40,794 nucleotides of DNA from positions 1 to 40,794 of the forward strand of contig CAJXJZ010000013.1 in the NCBI GenBank assembly GCA_913055745.1, written 5' to 3'. The stretch comes from an uncultured bacterium (GTDB taxonomy: Bacteria > Hydrothermota > Hydrothermia > UBA1063 > CAJXJZ01). This document shows positions 8,998-16,351 of this stretch, piece by piece. Position 1 is the first letter of the stretch, and every line of letters starts with the position of its first letter. Below the pieces are notes generated by a model. It worked only from the letters and a program-made list of their open reading frames with translations, was not told where the DNA came from and made no database searches. A program made the position numbers and the translations under genes.

Positions 8998-9925
8998 CCC
9001 ATTTCATTTTAATGTGCCTTTTAAGTTGGCAGATTATTTTCCTGATAGGAAGAAGTACTTTATTGAGATAGGCTTTGGAAGGGGTGATTTTGCCCTTTAT
9101 CTTGCACAAAATCAGCAAGATGTTGGGTATTTAGGTGTTGAAATATCATCAAGGTCTGTGTTGAAACTCGTAAGGAAATTACTTAAAACTAAAATAAACA
9201 ACATAAAGGCTATTAAAATAGATGCATTTATGCTATTTTCCATAATAGAACCTGCATTTAGCATCGATAACATTATTTTTAATTTTCCAGACCCATGGCC
9301 CGGCCATCCAGAAAGGAGGGTGAGTTCTAAGGAGCATCTTCTTTTAATACATAGGATACTTAAAAGAGATGGCAGTTTATATATTGCCACAGATGCTGAT
9401 ATACTAAAAGAAGACATAGAACAAAACACAAAAGGTTTATTTTCTTTGGAAAAAAGCAAGATGCCCTATTTTACATTCCAAACAAAGTATGAAAAAAGGT
9501 GGATTTTGGAAAAAAGGGATATAATCTATTACAGATTAACACCCCTCCCGTATGCTGGGAAATACCCTATTTTGGCCTATAAAGGAGATGGTAATATGGC
9601 TCATGTAATTTTTAAACTAAAAGACAAAATGAAGGACTTAGATCTCCCATTACCCGTAAGATTGAGGCCTTTAAATGATATGATTATCATTATTCAAAGG
9701 CCGTATAAAAGGGTAGAGGAGTATCTTTTCCCTGTTTTAGTTAAGGAGAGAGGTTTCGTTCAAAAGACTTTTTTTAGACTCTATGTAAGAGGGGATGAGG
9801 CAAGACTGATCCTTGATGATACAGGTTATCTTGTGGTCACAGAGGGTATAAGGAAGGCAATGGCTTACCTTCGTGACATGCTTCTTAAGATGGGGCATAT
9901 TGAAGTGATAAGGGATACTACTTAA
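8981..9925 (+). CDS. trmB: tRNA (guanine-N7-)-methyltransferase with C-terminal extension
   Basis: Methylates G46 in the variable loop of tRNA using S-adenosylmethionine. The SAM-binding loop FIEIGFGRGDFALYLA is near residue 27, and the class signature NFPDPWPGHPERR follows; both are diagnostic of TrmB. The core ends around residue 210, but the protein runs to 314 aa. An extra C-terminal domain of about 100 aa is known from thermophilic TrmB proteins such as that of Aquifex, where it stabilises the enzyme. The start is a TTG at 8981, with AGAGG at 8966-8970 as ribosome site, inside the end of lepB. It is the last gene of the pyrB run and converges with tadA, overlapping it by 8 nt. Confidence 0.92.
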   Translation: MCYFISPFHFNVPFKLADYFPDRKKYFIEIGFGRGDFALYLAQNQQDVGYLGVEISSRSVLKLVRKLLKTKINNIKAIKIDAFMLFSIIEPAFSIDNIIFNFPDPWPGHPERRVSSKEHLLLIHRILKRDGSLYIATDADILKEDIEQNTKGLFSLEKSKMPYFTFQTKYEKRWILEKRDIIYYRLTPLPYAGKYPILAYKGDGNMAHVIFKLKDKMKDLDLPLPVRLRPLNDMIIIIQRPYKRVEEYLFPVLVKERGFVQKTFFRLYVRGDEARLILDDTGYLVVTEGIRKAMAYLRDMLLKMGHIEVIRDTT

Positions 9926-10373
9926 CCCTCTTTTTCCTGAAAAATTCCTTTAAAAGAAGTGCAGATTCATCGCCCAAAGGTCCTTTCCTATAACGGACTT
10001 TATGATTTAGTCCCTCTATATCAAGAATATGTGCCTTTGAGACAATTCCCCCAAACTTGAGGTCTTCTGTTGCGTAAATTACCTCTTCTATACGAGATAG
10101 AACCAAAGCACCTGCGCACATAATGCATGGCTCCACTGTTGTATAGAGTTTTGCACCATTAAGTCGCCAGTTTTTAAGATAGTTTGATGCCGCAGTGATG
10201 GCTATAATTTCTGCATGAGCCGTAGCATCATGTAGGGCTTCTGTTCTGTTGTGTCCTCTTCCGATTATTTTCCCATTTAGTACAACAACAGCACCAATAG
10301 GCACCTCACCCTCTTTAAAGGCCTTCTCTGCCTCAAAGAGAGCCTGCCTCATAAAAATGGTGTCAAGGTCCAT
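9918..10373 (-). CDS. tadA: tRNA-specific adenosine deaminase
   Basis: Converts A34 to inosine in the anticodon of tRNA-Arg(ACG). The zinc and catalytic residues are H53 and E55 (HAE) and C83/C86 (PCIMC), with the conserved EVPIGAVVV strand earlier. The length of 151 aa is standard. It lies 9 nt downstream of the gene for its own substrate, tRNA-Arg(ACG), on the same strand. The 9-nt leader is TTTTTTATT with no Shine-Dalgarno sequence, so the start depends on the tRNA transcript or on leaderless translation after 3' processing of the tRNA. The first Met is kept because FMRQAL aligns with the N-terminal helix of known TadA proteins. Confidence 0.95.
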   Translation of the reverse strand: MDLDTIFMRQALFEAEKAFKEGEVPIGAVVVLNGKIIGRGHNRTEALHDATAHAEIIAITAASNYLKNWRLNGAKLYTTVEPCIMCAGALVLSRIEEVIYATEDLKFGGIVSKAHILDIEGLNHKVRYRKGPLGDESALLLKEFFRKKRVK

Positions 10374-10382
10374 AATAAAAAA

Positions 10383-10456
10383 CGCGCCCGGAGGGAGTCG
10401 AACCCCCAGCCTACGGATTCGTAGTCCGTCGCTCTATCCAGTTGAGCTACGGGCGC
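10383..10456 (-). tRNA. tRNA-Arg (anticodon ACG)
   Basis: The minus strand folds as a complete cloverleaf: acceptor GCGCCCG/CGGGCGC, D arm GCTC..GAGC, anticodon stem ACGGA/TCCGT with loop CTACGAA, a five-base variable loop (AGGCT) and a T arm with loop TTCGACT. The anticodon ACG is at 10420-10422. The discriminator is G at 10383. CCA is not encoded: the next bases are TTTTTT, so CCA must be added after processing. In bacteria ACG is the tRNA whose A34 is converted to inosine by TadA, which is encoded immediately downstream. Confidence 0.96.
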
Positions 10457-10465
10457 ATTATACAA

Positions 10466-10494
10466 ATTTTAAGGTATTAGATGCGAAAATAAAA
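10466..10494 (-). promoter_or_regulatory. Probable promoter of tRNA-Arg-tadA
   Basis: On the minus strand TAAAAT (10471-10466) lies 9 nt before the mature tRNA 5' end, giving a start two or three bases upstream of the tRNA. The -35 region at 17 bp (TTTTAT) is weak. A second, perfect TATAAT directly abuts the tRNA (10462-10457) but would initiate inside the mature tRNA. Confidence 0.4.
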
Positions 10495-10553
10495 ACCCTC
10501 GGGATTCCTCAAAAATAATCTCCGCGTTGGCCATTGTTTCCTCAAATTAAATA

Positions 10554-10583
10554 TTGACCAAAAGGGCATTCATATCTTAAAAT
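10554..10583 (+). promoter_or_regulatory. Orphan promoter in the tRNA-Arg / small-ORF gap
   Basis: TTGACC (10554-10559), 18 bp, TAAAAT (10578-10583). This is one of the best promoter matches in the window, yet no gene follows on the plus strand until 11072: the first ATG (10592) opens only six codons. Transcription would run into the hairpin cluster at 10651-10721, so a small RNA is possible. Confidence 0.4.
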
Positions 10584-10650
10584 ACATTAAGATGAAAATG
10601 AGTGTTATATAGAGAAGATTAAAGAGTAGATTAGGTTAAAACATCCCCCT

Positions 10651-10721
10651 CCCCTTTCTACGGAAGGGGGAATTTTAGTAGTTTTCCCAGTTAGTAAAGG
10701 GGGAACAAGAGGGATTGTTCC
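10651..10721. other. Cluster of adjacent hairpins
   Basis: Three inverted repeats follow one another: CCCCTT/AAGGGG (10651-10656, 10664-10669), GTTTTCCC/GGGGGAAC with two G-T pairs (10681-10688, 10699-10706), and the perfect GGAACAA/TTGTTCC (10702-10708, 10715-10721). The second and third share bases 10702-10706 and so are mutually exclusive. The C-tract/G-tract pattern resembles REP-like intergenic repeats. A function as RNA structure or repeat remnant cannot be decided here. Confidence 0.45.
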
Positions 10722-10856
10722 TTCAATTCTCACTCCTGGTGAAGTGTGCATCATCAACATTAGTTTCAAATAGATTTATTTTTGAGGAAATACGATAACA
10801 AAGAGCAAAGACGAACTAAAAAGGGACAGTAAATATTTCCAATCTATGTTTGTGTC

Positions 10857-10994
10857 TTAGTCTTCTTTTTCTTTATCTTTGCTTTTTTTCTTGATTTTAT
10901 TGAGTCTTATGAAGTTCGCGATGATCAAGATTGCCACAATGGACACAGGAACAAATATAACAACGAATAACATGGTATAATAAAAGCCCCGCAT
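10857..10994 (-). CDS. 45-aa single-pass membrane protein
   Basis: A short gene on the minus strand. Residues about 8-23 form one hydrophobic helix (MLFVVIFVPVSIVAIL), followed by a strongly charged tail that ends KDKEKED before TAA at 10859-10857. The ATG at 10994 is chosen because a TAAAAT -10 box (11006-11001) ends 6 nt upstream, the same leaderless geometry seen at six other starts; an inner ATG at 10973 has neither a ribosome site nor a well-placed -10 box. The topology suggests a small inner-membrane protein with a cytoplasmic tail. I do not recognise a family. Coding is supported by the clean hydrophobic-then-charged pattern and the promoter placement, not by homology. Confidence 0.6.
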   Translation of the reverse strand: MRGFYYTMLFVVIFVPVSIVAILIIANFIRLNKIKKKSKDKEKED

Positions 10995-11000
10995 ATGGAT

Positions 11001-11029
11001 ATTTTAAATGAACCAATGCGTTTAAAAAA
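11001..11029 (-). promoter_or_regulatory. Promoter of the 45-aa membrane protein (leaderless start)
   Basis: On the minus strand TAAAAT at 11006-11001 ends 6 nt before ATG (10994). The -35 region 17 bp upstream is only a T-tract, so the match is mainly in the -10 box. It is divergent from, and overlaps, the promoter of the 940-aa gene. Confidence 0.4.
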
Positions 11030-11050
11030 ACAAGGTATATGCTTTATAAT
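11021..11050 (+). promoter_or_regulatory. Promoter of the 940-aa transglutaminase-like gene
   Basis: TTTAAA (11021-11026), 18 bp, perfect TATAAT (11045-11050). The predicted start near 11057 leaves a short leader holding AGGAGG (11061-11066), 5 nt before the ATG at 11072. This is a conventional, non-leaderless start. Confidence 0.5.
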
Positions 11051-11071
11051 TAAAACAAAAAGGAGGGTATT

Positions 11072-13894
11072 ATGTTTTTAATATTTCTCTTATTTACAGC
11101 ATTAGAGACAAGAATAGATTCTGCTTTTATTTTTTCACTACCTGATGATACTGCAAAGGTTATATCACATGCATTAGCATATCCTGATAGCATGGTAAAA
11201 CTCCCGCTTTACGGTAGATGGATTAATAGATACCAAAATGATCTCATTGTCTTAAATGGAGATAGCATACTTTTTTACTCACCATATACATTTTGCATAG
11301 ACAGCACAATGAATTTGCCCTTTAGTGGCGTTAAAAGGGTTTATACGGATAAAAAAGGTAGAATAATACTTGTGAAGAACAAAAAATCTTTTTATTTAAA
11401 TGGTAAAGAAAGTAAAGTGCGCATTTTGCCCGATACAATTAATGTTGTGAACGGAAGAAAAGTTTCATACAGATACATCTCTCCTGTATTGTATGGGAAC
11501 TTAGTTTTTTATCTCAATGAACAAAATAGGGTGGTAATGAAAGTCCCTATTGAAACAACAGCAAAGACGCTTATGTTGAAAAGATACAACCAGTTGCCAT
11601 CATTCTTGGCATACGAGCAAGGCAAATACCTTGTTTATACCTATGATGGAAAACTTTACATAGGTGATACTATTTTAAAAGATGGACTCTTGCAAGGTAT
11701 TGCGAGAATGCGAAAGGATACGATTTTTATTAGCAATCTGAAGGATACGGATTCTGTTTGCGTGTTTTTATATCCAAAGATGGAATATAGAGGTAGAATA
11801 GGTTTTAGAAATTCACCATTTTCTGTGCTGCACTCAGACCTTGATGGAAATGTGTATTTTAAAGGCAAATGGATTTATAAGGATAAATACCTCGTATCAC
11901 CAAGTATGTATGACATTGATAATGATGGCAATAAAGAGATTATCTTGGGAAGGATGGATGGGAGTTTTGCTGTTTTGAAAAAATATAAGGATAGGTATCA
12001 AGAATATATGTCTCATGTACCATCATCTGATATTTATAAAAGATACTTTTCCATAGATGGCGTTCCTCTATTTTATATGACAACCCTTAAGAAAAGCCCA
12101 TTTGCCTCTGTGTTGGATACATTGAATCCTATGTACTATGATGAATACATTTATGTACTTGAACACGGCTCTCCTGAATTTTTAGATTCTCTAATAAAAG
12201 TTGGAATGGATTTTCTATATGAGAATATTTTTGATATTTATCTTGCTGCAAGGAGATTAAAGTATGTGGATTTATACGAACTTCCAGATGGTAGGACCAC
12301 ATTGATATTGAATAAAAAGGATACCATACCCCCTGATATGTATTACGAGTATGTTGTATTCCCACGCATTTTGTATGAGTTTCCCAAAAAGCCTCTTTTT
12401 AGAGAGTTTTTTATGAATGACAGGAGTTTTGGAAGGTCGGTGATAGAGGTGGTTGAAAAGGATACCACCGTAATGGATGCTGTAAGGTCATTCTATAAGT
12501 GGGCAAAGTCTTTTATGCATTTTGGATATATGACCAATGACTTAGATCCTGTTGTCATATACAAGAAGGCTTATGGGTCATGTGGAGAACATTCTATTTT
12601 GTCTGCTGCATTATTAAAAACCATTCTTATTCCTGCTTATGTTGCTGTGGATATGGGAGAGGACCATCAATGGAATGAGTTTTATAATGGTAAAAGATGG
12701 GTGCATTTTGATTTAACACAAGAGATAGAAAAGGCTTTGGACAATCCATTTGCATCCTCTGAAGGGCTTGGACATAAAGAGGTTTCTACTGTCGTTGGTG
12801 TATCACCCACGGGTAAGTATTTTCCCATTACATCCCATGGTTATACAAAAACCGGTAGAATATATGTAGATGTTGTAGATAGCATGGATAACCCTGTGCC
12901 TTATGCTCTTGTTGTAGTAAAAAGCCATTGGAACGGAAGAAACAGTGTTTCTATTTTTAAGTATACAGATGAAAACGGTAGGGCGTTTTTTGATATAGGG
13001 AGGGAGCGTTTGGGCTATAGCTTAGATGTTTACTCTCCCTACGGCAAAGGTGGGATAGGCAATTTTTATATAGATGAGGGAGATACAGTAAATCTACTTG
13101 TTAAGTTGCCCGATGCTGTTGCGCCTTGCAATAGAAGGAAGAATGCTAAGATGCTTGTTTTTGGAAGGAATTTTAGAACAGGAGAGACCGATATAATGTT
13201 AAAAAATGGTTTTATTTGCTCAAAAGGGAATAAAATATTTAACCCTATTTTGAATGCGATAGGCGTTTATGTTAAAGAGGATACACTCTTTATGGAGAGT
13301 AGGCCACCCCACTTGAATGTAAGTATAAAGGATACTGTTATTAAAAATGGTATGCCACTTGTTTGTAAGATAGATGCAAAGGATAATCTTGGAATAAAAC
13401 AGGTAAAGGCGATATTTTCTGGTAAGGTTAAGAGGGTGTTTAATCTAAATGTATTAAATGGCATGGATACGATTTTTGTGAATGAAGATACTGTTATGCC
13501 ACCGGGTGTTTATAAGGTTTTATTTCTGGCAGAGGATTTTTCCCATAATAAGAGCAAAGAAGAAAAGATAGTAGAGATTAAAAGTACGAGTGTTTTTAAA
13601 GACCAGTTAGTAAAACAAGATCCTATAGGAACAGACAATGGAAGTTGGAATGATGTAATCAAGATAAAAGATACCCTGCCTTTTATTTATATTGAAACAG
13701 ATGGGAAGAAAGAGCACATGGACATTGACCTCTTCCTGAAAAGGGATAAAAAGGTCATAAAGAAATCTACCTCGCCTACGGCTCATGAAACTATTTACCT
13801 TCATCCCTTATTACCTGGCACATATACTATTGTGGTTCAGGGATGGCATGTGCCACAGAACAAAGGCCTTTTTGATATAAAGGTAGTTTATTAG
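11072..13894 (+). CDS. Secreted multidomain transglutaminase-like protein
   Basis: A 940-aa protein with a short N-terminal signal-like helix. The first 320 residues are strand-rich and include an FG-GAP-like calcium loop (DIDNDGNKEI), suggesting a propeller. A transglutaminase-like cysteine core follows, with C504 (YGSCGEHS), H532 (EDHQWNEF) and D547 (VHFDLT) as an intact catalytic triad. Next comes a carboxypeptidase-regulatory-like beta domain (about 605-670, VPYALVVVKS then DENGRAFFDI), an Ig-like stretch, and a C-terminal segment resembling a bacterial pre-peptidase C-terminal domain (LHPLLPGTYTIVVQGW). It may act as a protease or cross-linker on extracellular proteins. It stands alone between its own promoter and a terminator-like hairpin. 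It lacks a recognisable T9SS sorting domain, unlike two other secreted proteins here. Confidence 0.8.
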   Translation: MFLIFLLFTALETRIDSAFIFSLPDDTAKVISHALAYPDSMVKLPLYGRWINRYQNDLIVLNGDSILFYSPYTFCIDSTMNLPFSGVKRVYTDKKGRIILVKNKKSFYLNGKESKVRILPDTINVVNGRKVSYRYISPVLYGNLVFYLNEQNRVVMKVPIETTAKTLMLKRYNQLPSFLAYEQGKYLVYTYDGKLYIGDTILKDGLLQGIARMRKDTIFISNLKDTDSVCVFLYPKMEYRGRIGFRNSPFSVLHSDLDGNVYFKGKWIYKDKYLVSPSMYDIDNDGNKEIILGRMDGSFAVLKKYKDRYQEYMSHVPSSDIYKRYFSIDGVPLFYMTTLKKSPFASVLDTLNPMYYDEYIYVLEHGSPEFLDSLIKVGMDFLYENIFDIYLAARRLKYVDLYELPDGRTTLILNKKDTIPPDMYYEYVVFPRILYEFPKKPLFREFFMNDRSFGRSVIEVVEKDTTVMDAVRSFYKWAKSFMHFGYMTNDLDPVVIYKKAYGSCGEHSILSAALLKTILIPAYVAVDMGEDHQWNEFYNGKRWVHFDLTQEIEKALDNPFASSEGLGHKEVSTVVGVSPTGKYFPITSHGYTKTGRIYVDVVDSMDNPVPYALVVVKSHWNGRNSVSIFKYTDENGRAFFDIGRERLGYSLDVYSPYGKGGIGNFYIDEGDTVNLLVKLPDAVAPCNRRKNAKMLVFGRNFRTGETDIMLKNGFICSKGNKIFNPILNAIGVYVKEDTLFMESRPPHLNVSIKDTVIKNGMPLVCKIDAKDNLGIKQVKAIFSGKVKRVFNLNVLNGMDTIFVNEDTVMPPGVYKVLFLAEDFSHNKSKEEKIVEIKSTSVFKDQLVKQDPIGTDNGSWNDVIKIKDTLPFIYIETDGKKEHMDIDLFLKRDKKVIKKSTSPTAHETIYLHPLLPGTYTIVVQGWHVPQNKGLFDIKVVY

Positions 13895-13899
13895 AATAA

Positions 13900-13920
13900 G
13901 GGGCAGGGTTTAACTGCCCC
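13900..13920. terminator. Bidirectional terminator-like hairpin
   Basis: GGGGCAG (13900-13906) pairs with CTGCCCC (13914-13920) around a 7-base loop. It sits between the convergent 940-aa gene and the YfhO-like gene, whose TAA stop (13912-13910) lies in the loop. The trailing T-tracts are weak on both strands. Confidence 0.55.
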
Positions 13921-16351
13921 TCTTGGATTTCTTCTCCTCTATAGCAAAGAATACGAGTGAGAAAACTGAAAGTATAAAGGATAATAGGCCAAGTTTGTTG
14001 TAAAGTGAGGCATCATAGTAAAATTCAAGGGTATGGTTGCCTTTGTCTGTTATAATGGCACGCATTATATAGTCTGCCCTGTATATTTTTACAGGTTGTC
14101 CATCTACCAATGCCTTCCACCTTGGATAATAGTTTTCAGAATAAACAAGGATGGATTTTTGGGGTACCGTGTATGCCAGTTTTATATAATTGGGCTCTCT
14201 TTTAATGAAATGGAAGCTCGCTTTCTTATACTGTAAAGTGGTGTCATTTGTATCAAATGTTATATTTGGATGCTCTTCCAAAACCACTTCTTCATACGGC
14301 TTGAACATAGGTGATAGCATGTACTTTAAAGCGCTGTCTTTCTTTTGGATAACCCTGTATTTATCAACAAAAAATACGCGTGGGACAAAGTGCTTGTTTT
14401 TGAATATAACATACTGAGTTCTATAATCCCTTGCTATATAAACTGGTTCAAAATGTGTTGTATCGTAGATAAGATGATTGATGTCTGAGAGAAGATGGTA
14501 AATCATGGGATTTTTCATGTACCCACTTAAATCCTTTGGCGTTGGTTGGGTGATTATATACTTGACATTCAAAAGGTCAACAAGATAAGGGTATTTTAAA
14601 AGATTTGGAACTTCTTGAGGTCTAAACATAAAATGGTGTGGATTGCCAAGGTATTCCTGATATCGTTGAAATTGGTTCCCATGATGACCGCCTATGGATT
14701 CTATGTTATGTAGCATAAGGTAGTTTTCATCTGTTCTGTAAAACAGTGGAAAGACCCTATAAACATCTTTGTCTTTTTCTAAGAAGTTTACAACATCGTC
14801 TTTTGCATATACCCTTTTAGGAGAGGGGAGTGCCTTTATAAAGAGGTTATCTACTTGAAAGAGGTCAGCATAGGTGATTATACCCAATATGAAGAGTGTA
14901 TAGAGTGCGTTTTTTTCATCAAACATCCGAAAGAGCATGTATGTGAATATAAGCACGATTAGTCCTGTTCTTAGAAATGATAGTGGTATGTAATGATATG
15001 CAGAATGTAATGCCTGTATTTTTTGCCCTTTTACATGGAATAGACTACTTATAAGTGACATCCCAGGTTGTTTAAATAGAGCAAATACTATCCATAATCC
15101 TGCGAGCCCAAGGCCCGTATATAGGAGTTTTTTAAATACTTTTTCGTTCTTTTGTAGTTCTTCTATGTTTTCTAACGCAATGGCACCAAGGGCATATATA
15201 GAGAGAACAACAAGGAAGAAACTCATTGATGGTGCTCTAAACTTTTTAATACCAGGTAGCACTGCATAATAGACCTTGTAAATGGGTGTATATCCACCAA
15301 GTGCCATAAAGGAGAATAAAAGAAAGGTGAATGAAAAGAATAAGGCTTTTCTGTTCTTCTTATAGGTACCTGTAAATAGGGATAAAAGAATTAAAAAGAG
15401 GCAAATGCCTCCAGAATACTCTGAGTTTATCTTAAATGGCGCTCTTCCCCAATAGGAATCCATAAAACTTGAGAACCTTGCGAAGAATGCTGAGATGTAA
15501 TCCTCCCACGGCATGGACCAGGAGACGGAAAAATCATACCCCCTATTCCCTGCGGCCCTTGGAGAGAAAGTGGATGTATACTGATAACCAGGGTAGAGTT
15601 GAATTGCACCTATGCCAAAGGATACAATCAGTATTACAAGGTATTGAAGCACTAAGAGGCCTGCTCCTTTAATGTCTTTTTGGGCAAGTAGTGCTACTAT
15701 TTCCATAAGATAATAGAAACTCACAGTCATATAAAGGTAATACATCATCTGAACATGTGGCGAAAGAAGGCCTAAACCCATGACAAAACCACCTAAGAAT
15801 GCGTAATGGATTTTTTGCGTTCTTGCGCCTTTTAATACGCTCCACAGGACTAAGGGCGCAAGAGAAAAAATCGCAACCTTTGCATCATGGCCTGAAAAAA
15901 CAAGTGTGACGCTGTATCCTGAGAACATGTATCCTACGGAAAGGAGCATTTTAAGTTCTTTCTTCAAATCAAATTCACCCAAAAACACATACATGAAAAG
16001 ACCAGCAAGGAAGGTGTGGATAATAAATTGCCAGTTCATCACGACATTTGTTGGAAGGATCAGCCTCATGAAACTCGTTATATAGAATATATCACCGTGA
16101 AAGGCATCAACGAATGGGATACCAGAGAAGAGGTATGGATCCCATAATGGAAAGTGATGAAAGGTCCTTAGTGTATGTGCGCAAAACGCCCTAAAGGCAT
16201 ACCCTGCAGTTATTTGGTCAGTAGCATATACAAGCACATTAAACGGTAGAATCTTTCTAAAGAGTATCAGAGTTAATACAAATATACTTCCTATGAACCA
16301 CCAAATAGATATGTTTTTATGTTTTACTTCTTTTTTTGCCTTTTTGTTCAT
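13910..16351 (-). CDS. YfhO-family polytopic membrane protein
   Basis: An 813-aa protein with about a dozen hydrophobic helices in its first 530 residues and again at the very C-terminus. A periplasmic beta domain carries the family signature ENYYPRWKALVDG followed by IYRADYIMRAI. YfhO-like proteins have a GT-C-type fold and are linked to glycosylation of cell-envelope polymers, using lipid-linked sugar donors. The start overlaps the tsaD stop by 4 nt (ATGA), so it is the last gene of the DUF3857-tsaD operon. The substrate is unknown. Length and topology are ordinary for the family. Confidence 0.85.
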   Translation of the reverse strand: MNKKAKKEVKHKNISIWWFIGSIFVLTLILFRKILPFNVLVYATDQITAGYAFRAFCAHTLRTFHHFPLWDPYLFSGIPFVDAFHGDIFYITSFMRLILPTNVVMNWQFIIHTFLAGLFMYVFLGEFDLKKELKMLLSVGYMFSGYSVTLVFSGHDAKVAIFSLAPLVLWSVLKGARTQKIHYAFLGGFVMGLGLLSPHVQMMYYLYMTVSFYYLMEIVALLAQKDIKGAGLLVLQYLVILIVSFGIGAIQLYPGYQYTSTFSPRAAGNRGYDFSVSWSMPWEDYISAFFARFSSFMDSYWGRAPFKINSEYSGGICLFLILLSLFTGTYKKNRKALFFSFTFLLFSFMALGGYTPIYKVYYAVLPGIKKFRAPSMSFFLVVLSIYALGAIALENIEELQKNEKVFKKLLYTGLGLAGLWIVFALFKQPGMSLISSLFHVKGQKIQALHSAYHYIPLSFLRTGLIVLIFTYMLFRMFDEKNALYTLFILGIITYADLFQVDNLFIKALPSPKRVYAKDDVVNFLEKDKDVYRVFPLFYRTDENYLMLHNIESIGGHHGNQFQRYQEYLGNPHHFMFRPQEVPNLLKYPYLVDLLNVKYIITQPTPKDLSGYMKNPMIYHLLSDINHLIYDTTHFEPVYIARDYRTQYVIFKNKHFVPRVFFVDKYRVIQKKDSALKYMLSPMFKPYEEVVLEEHPNITFDTNDTTLQYKKASFHFIKREPNYIKLAYTVPQKSILVYSENYYPRWKALVDGQPVKIYRADYIMRAIITDKGNHTLEFYYDASLYNKLGLLSFILSVFSLVFFAIEEKKSKRGS

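Larger units (their letters stand above)
10505..10789. repeat. 285-bp segment bounded by perfect 14-bp inverted repeats (MITE-like)
   Basis: TTCCTCAAAAATAA at 10505-10518 and its exact reverse complement at 10776-10789 bound a gene-free stretch. A 13-base near-copy of the left arm lies at 10538-10550. No clear target-site duplication is visible outside the arms. Inside are a promoter with no gene after it and a cluster of hairpins. The size, the terminal inverted repeats and the lack of coding potential resemble a non-autonomous element, but no transposase of matching type is in the window. Confidence 0.4.

Noticed and set aside
10457-10462. Perfect TATAAT on the minus strand directly abutting the tRNA-Arg 5' end
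   Set aside because: Initiation 6-7 nt downstream would fall inside the mature tRNA; the TAAAAT at 10471-10466 is better placed.
10249-10518. 89-aa open frame on the plus strand across tadA and the tRNA
   Set aside because: It is antisense to tadA and to a well-folded tRNA gene and is a reading-frame shadow.
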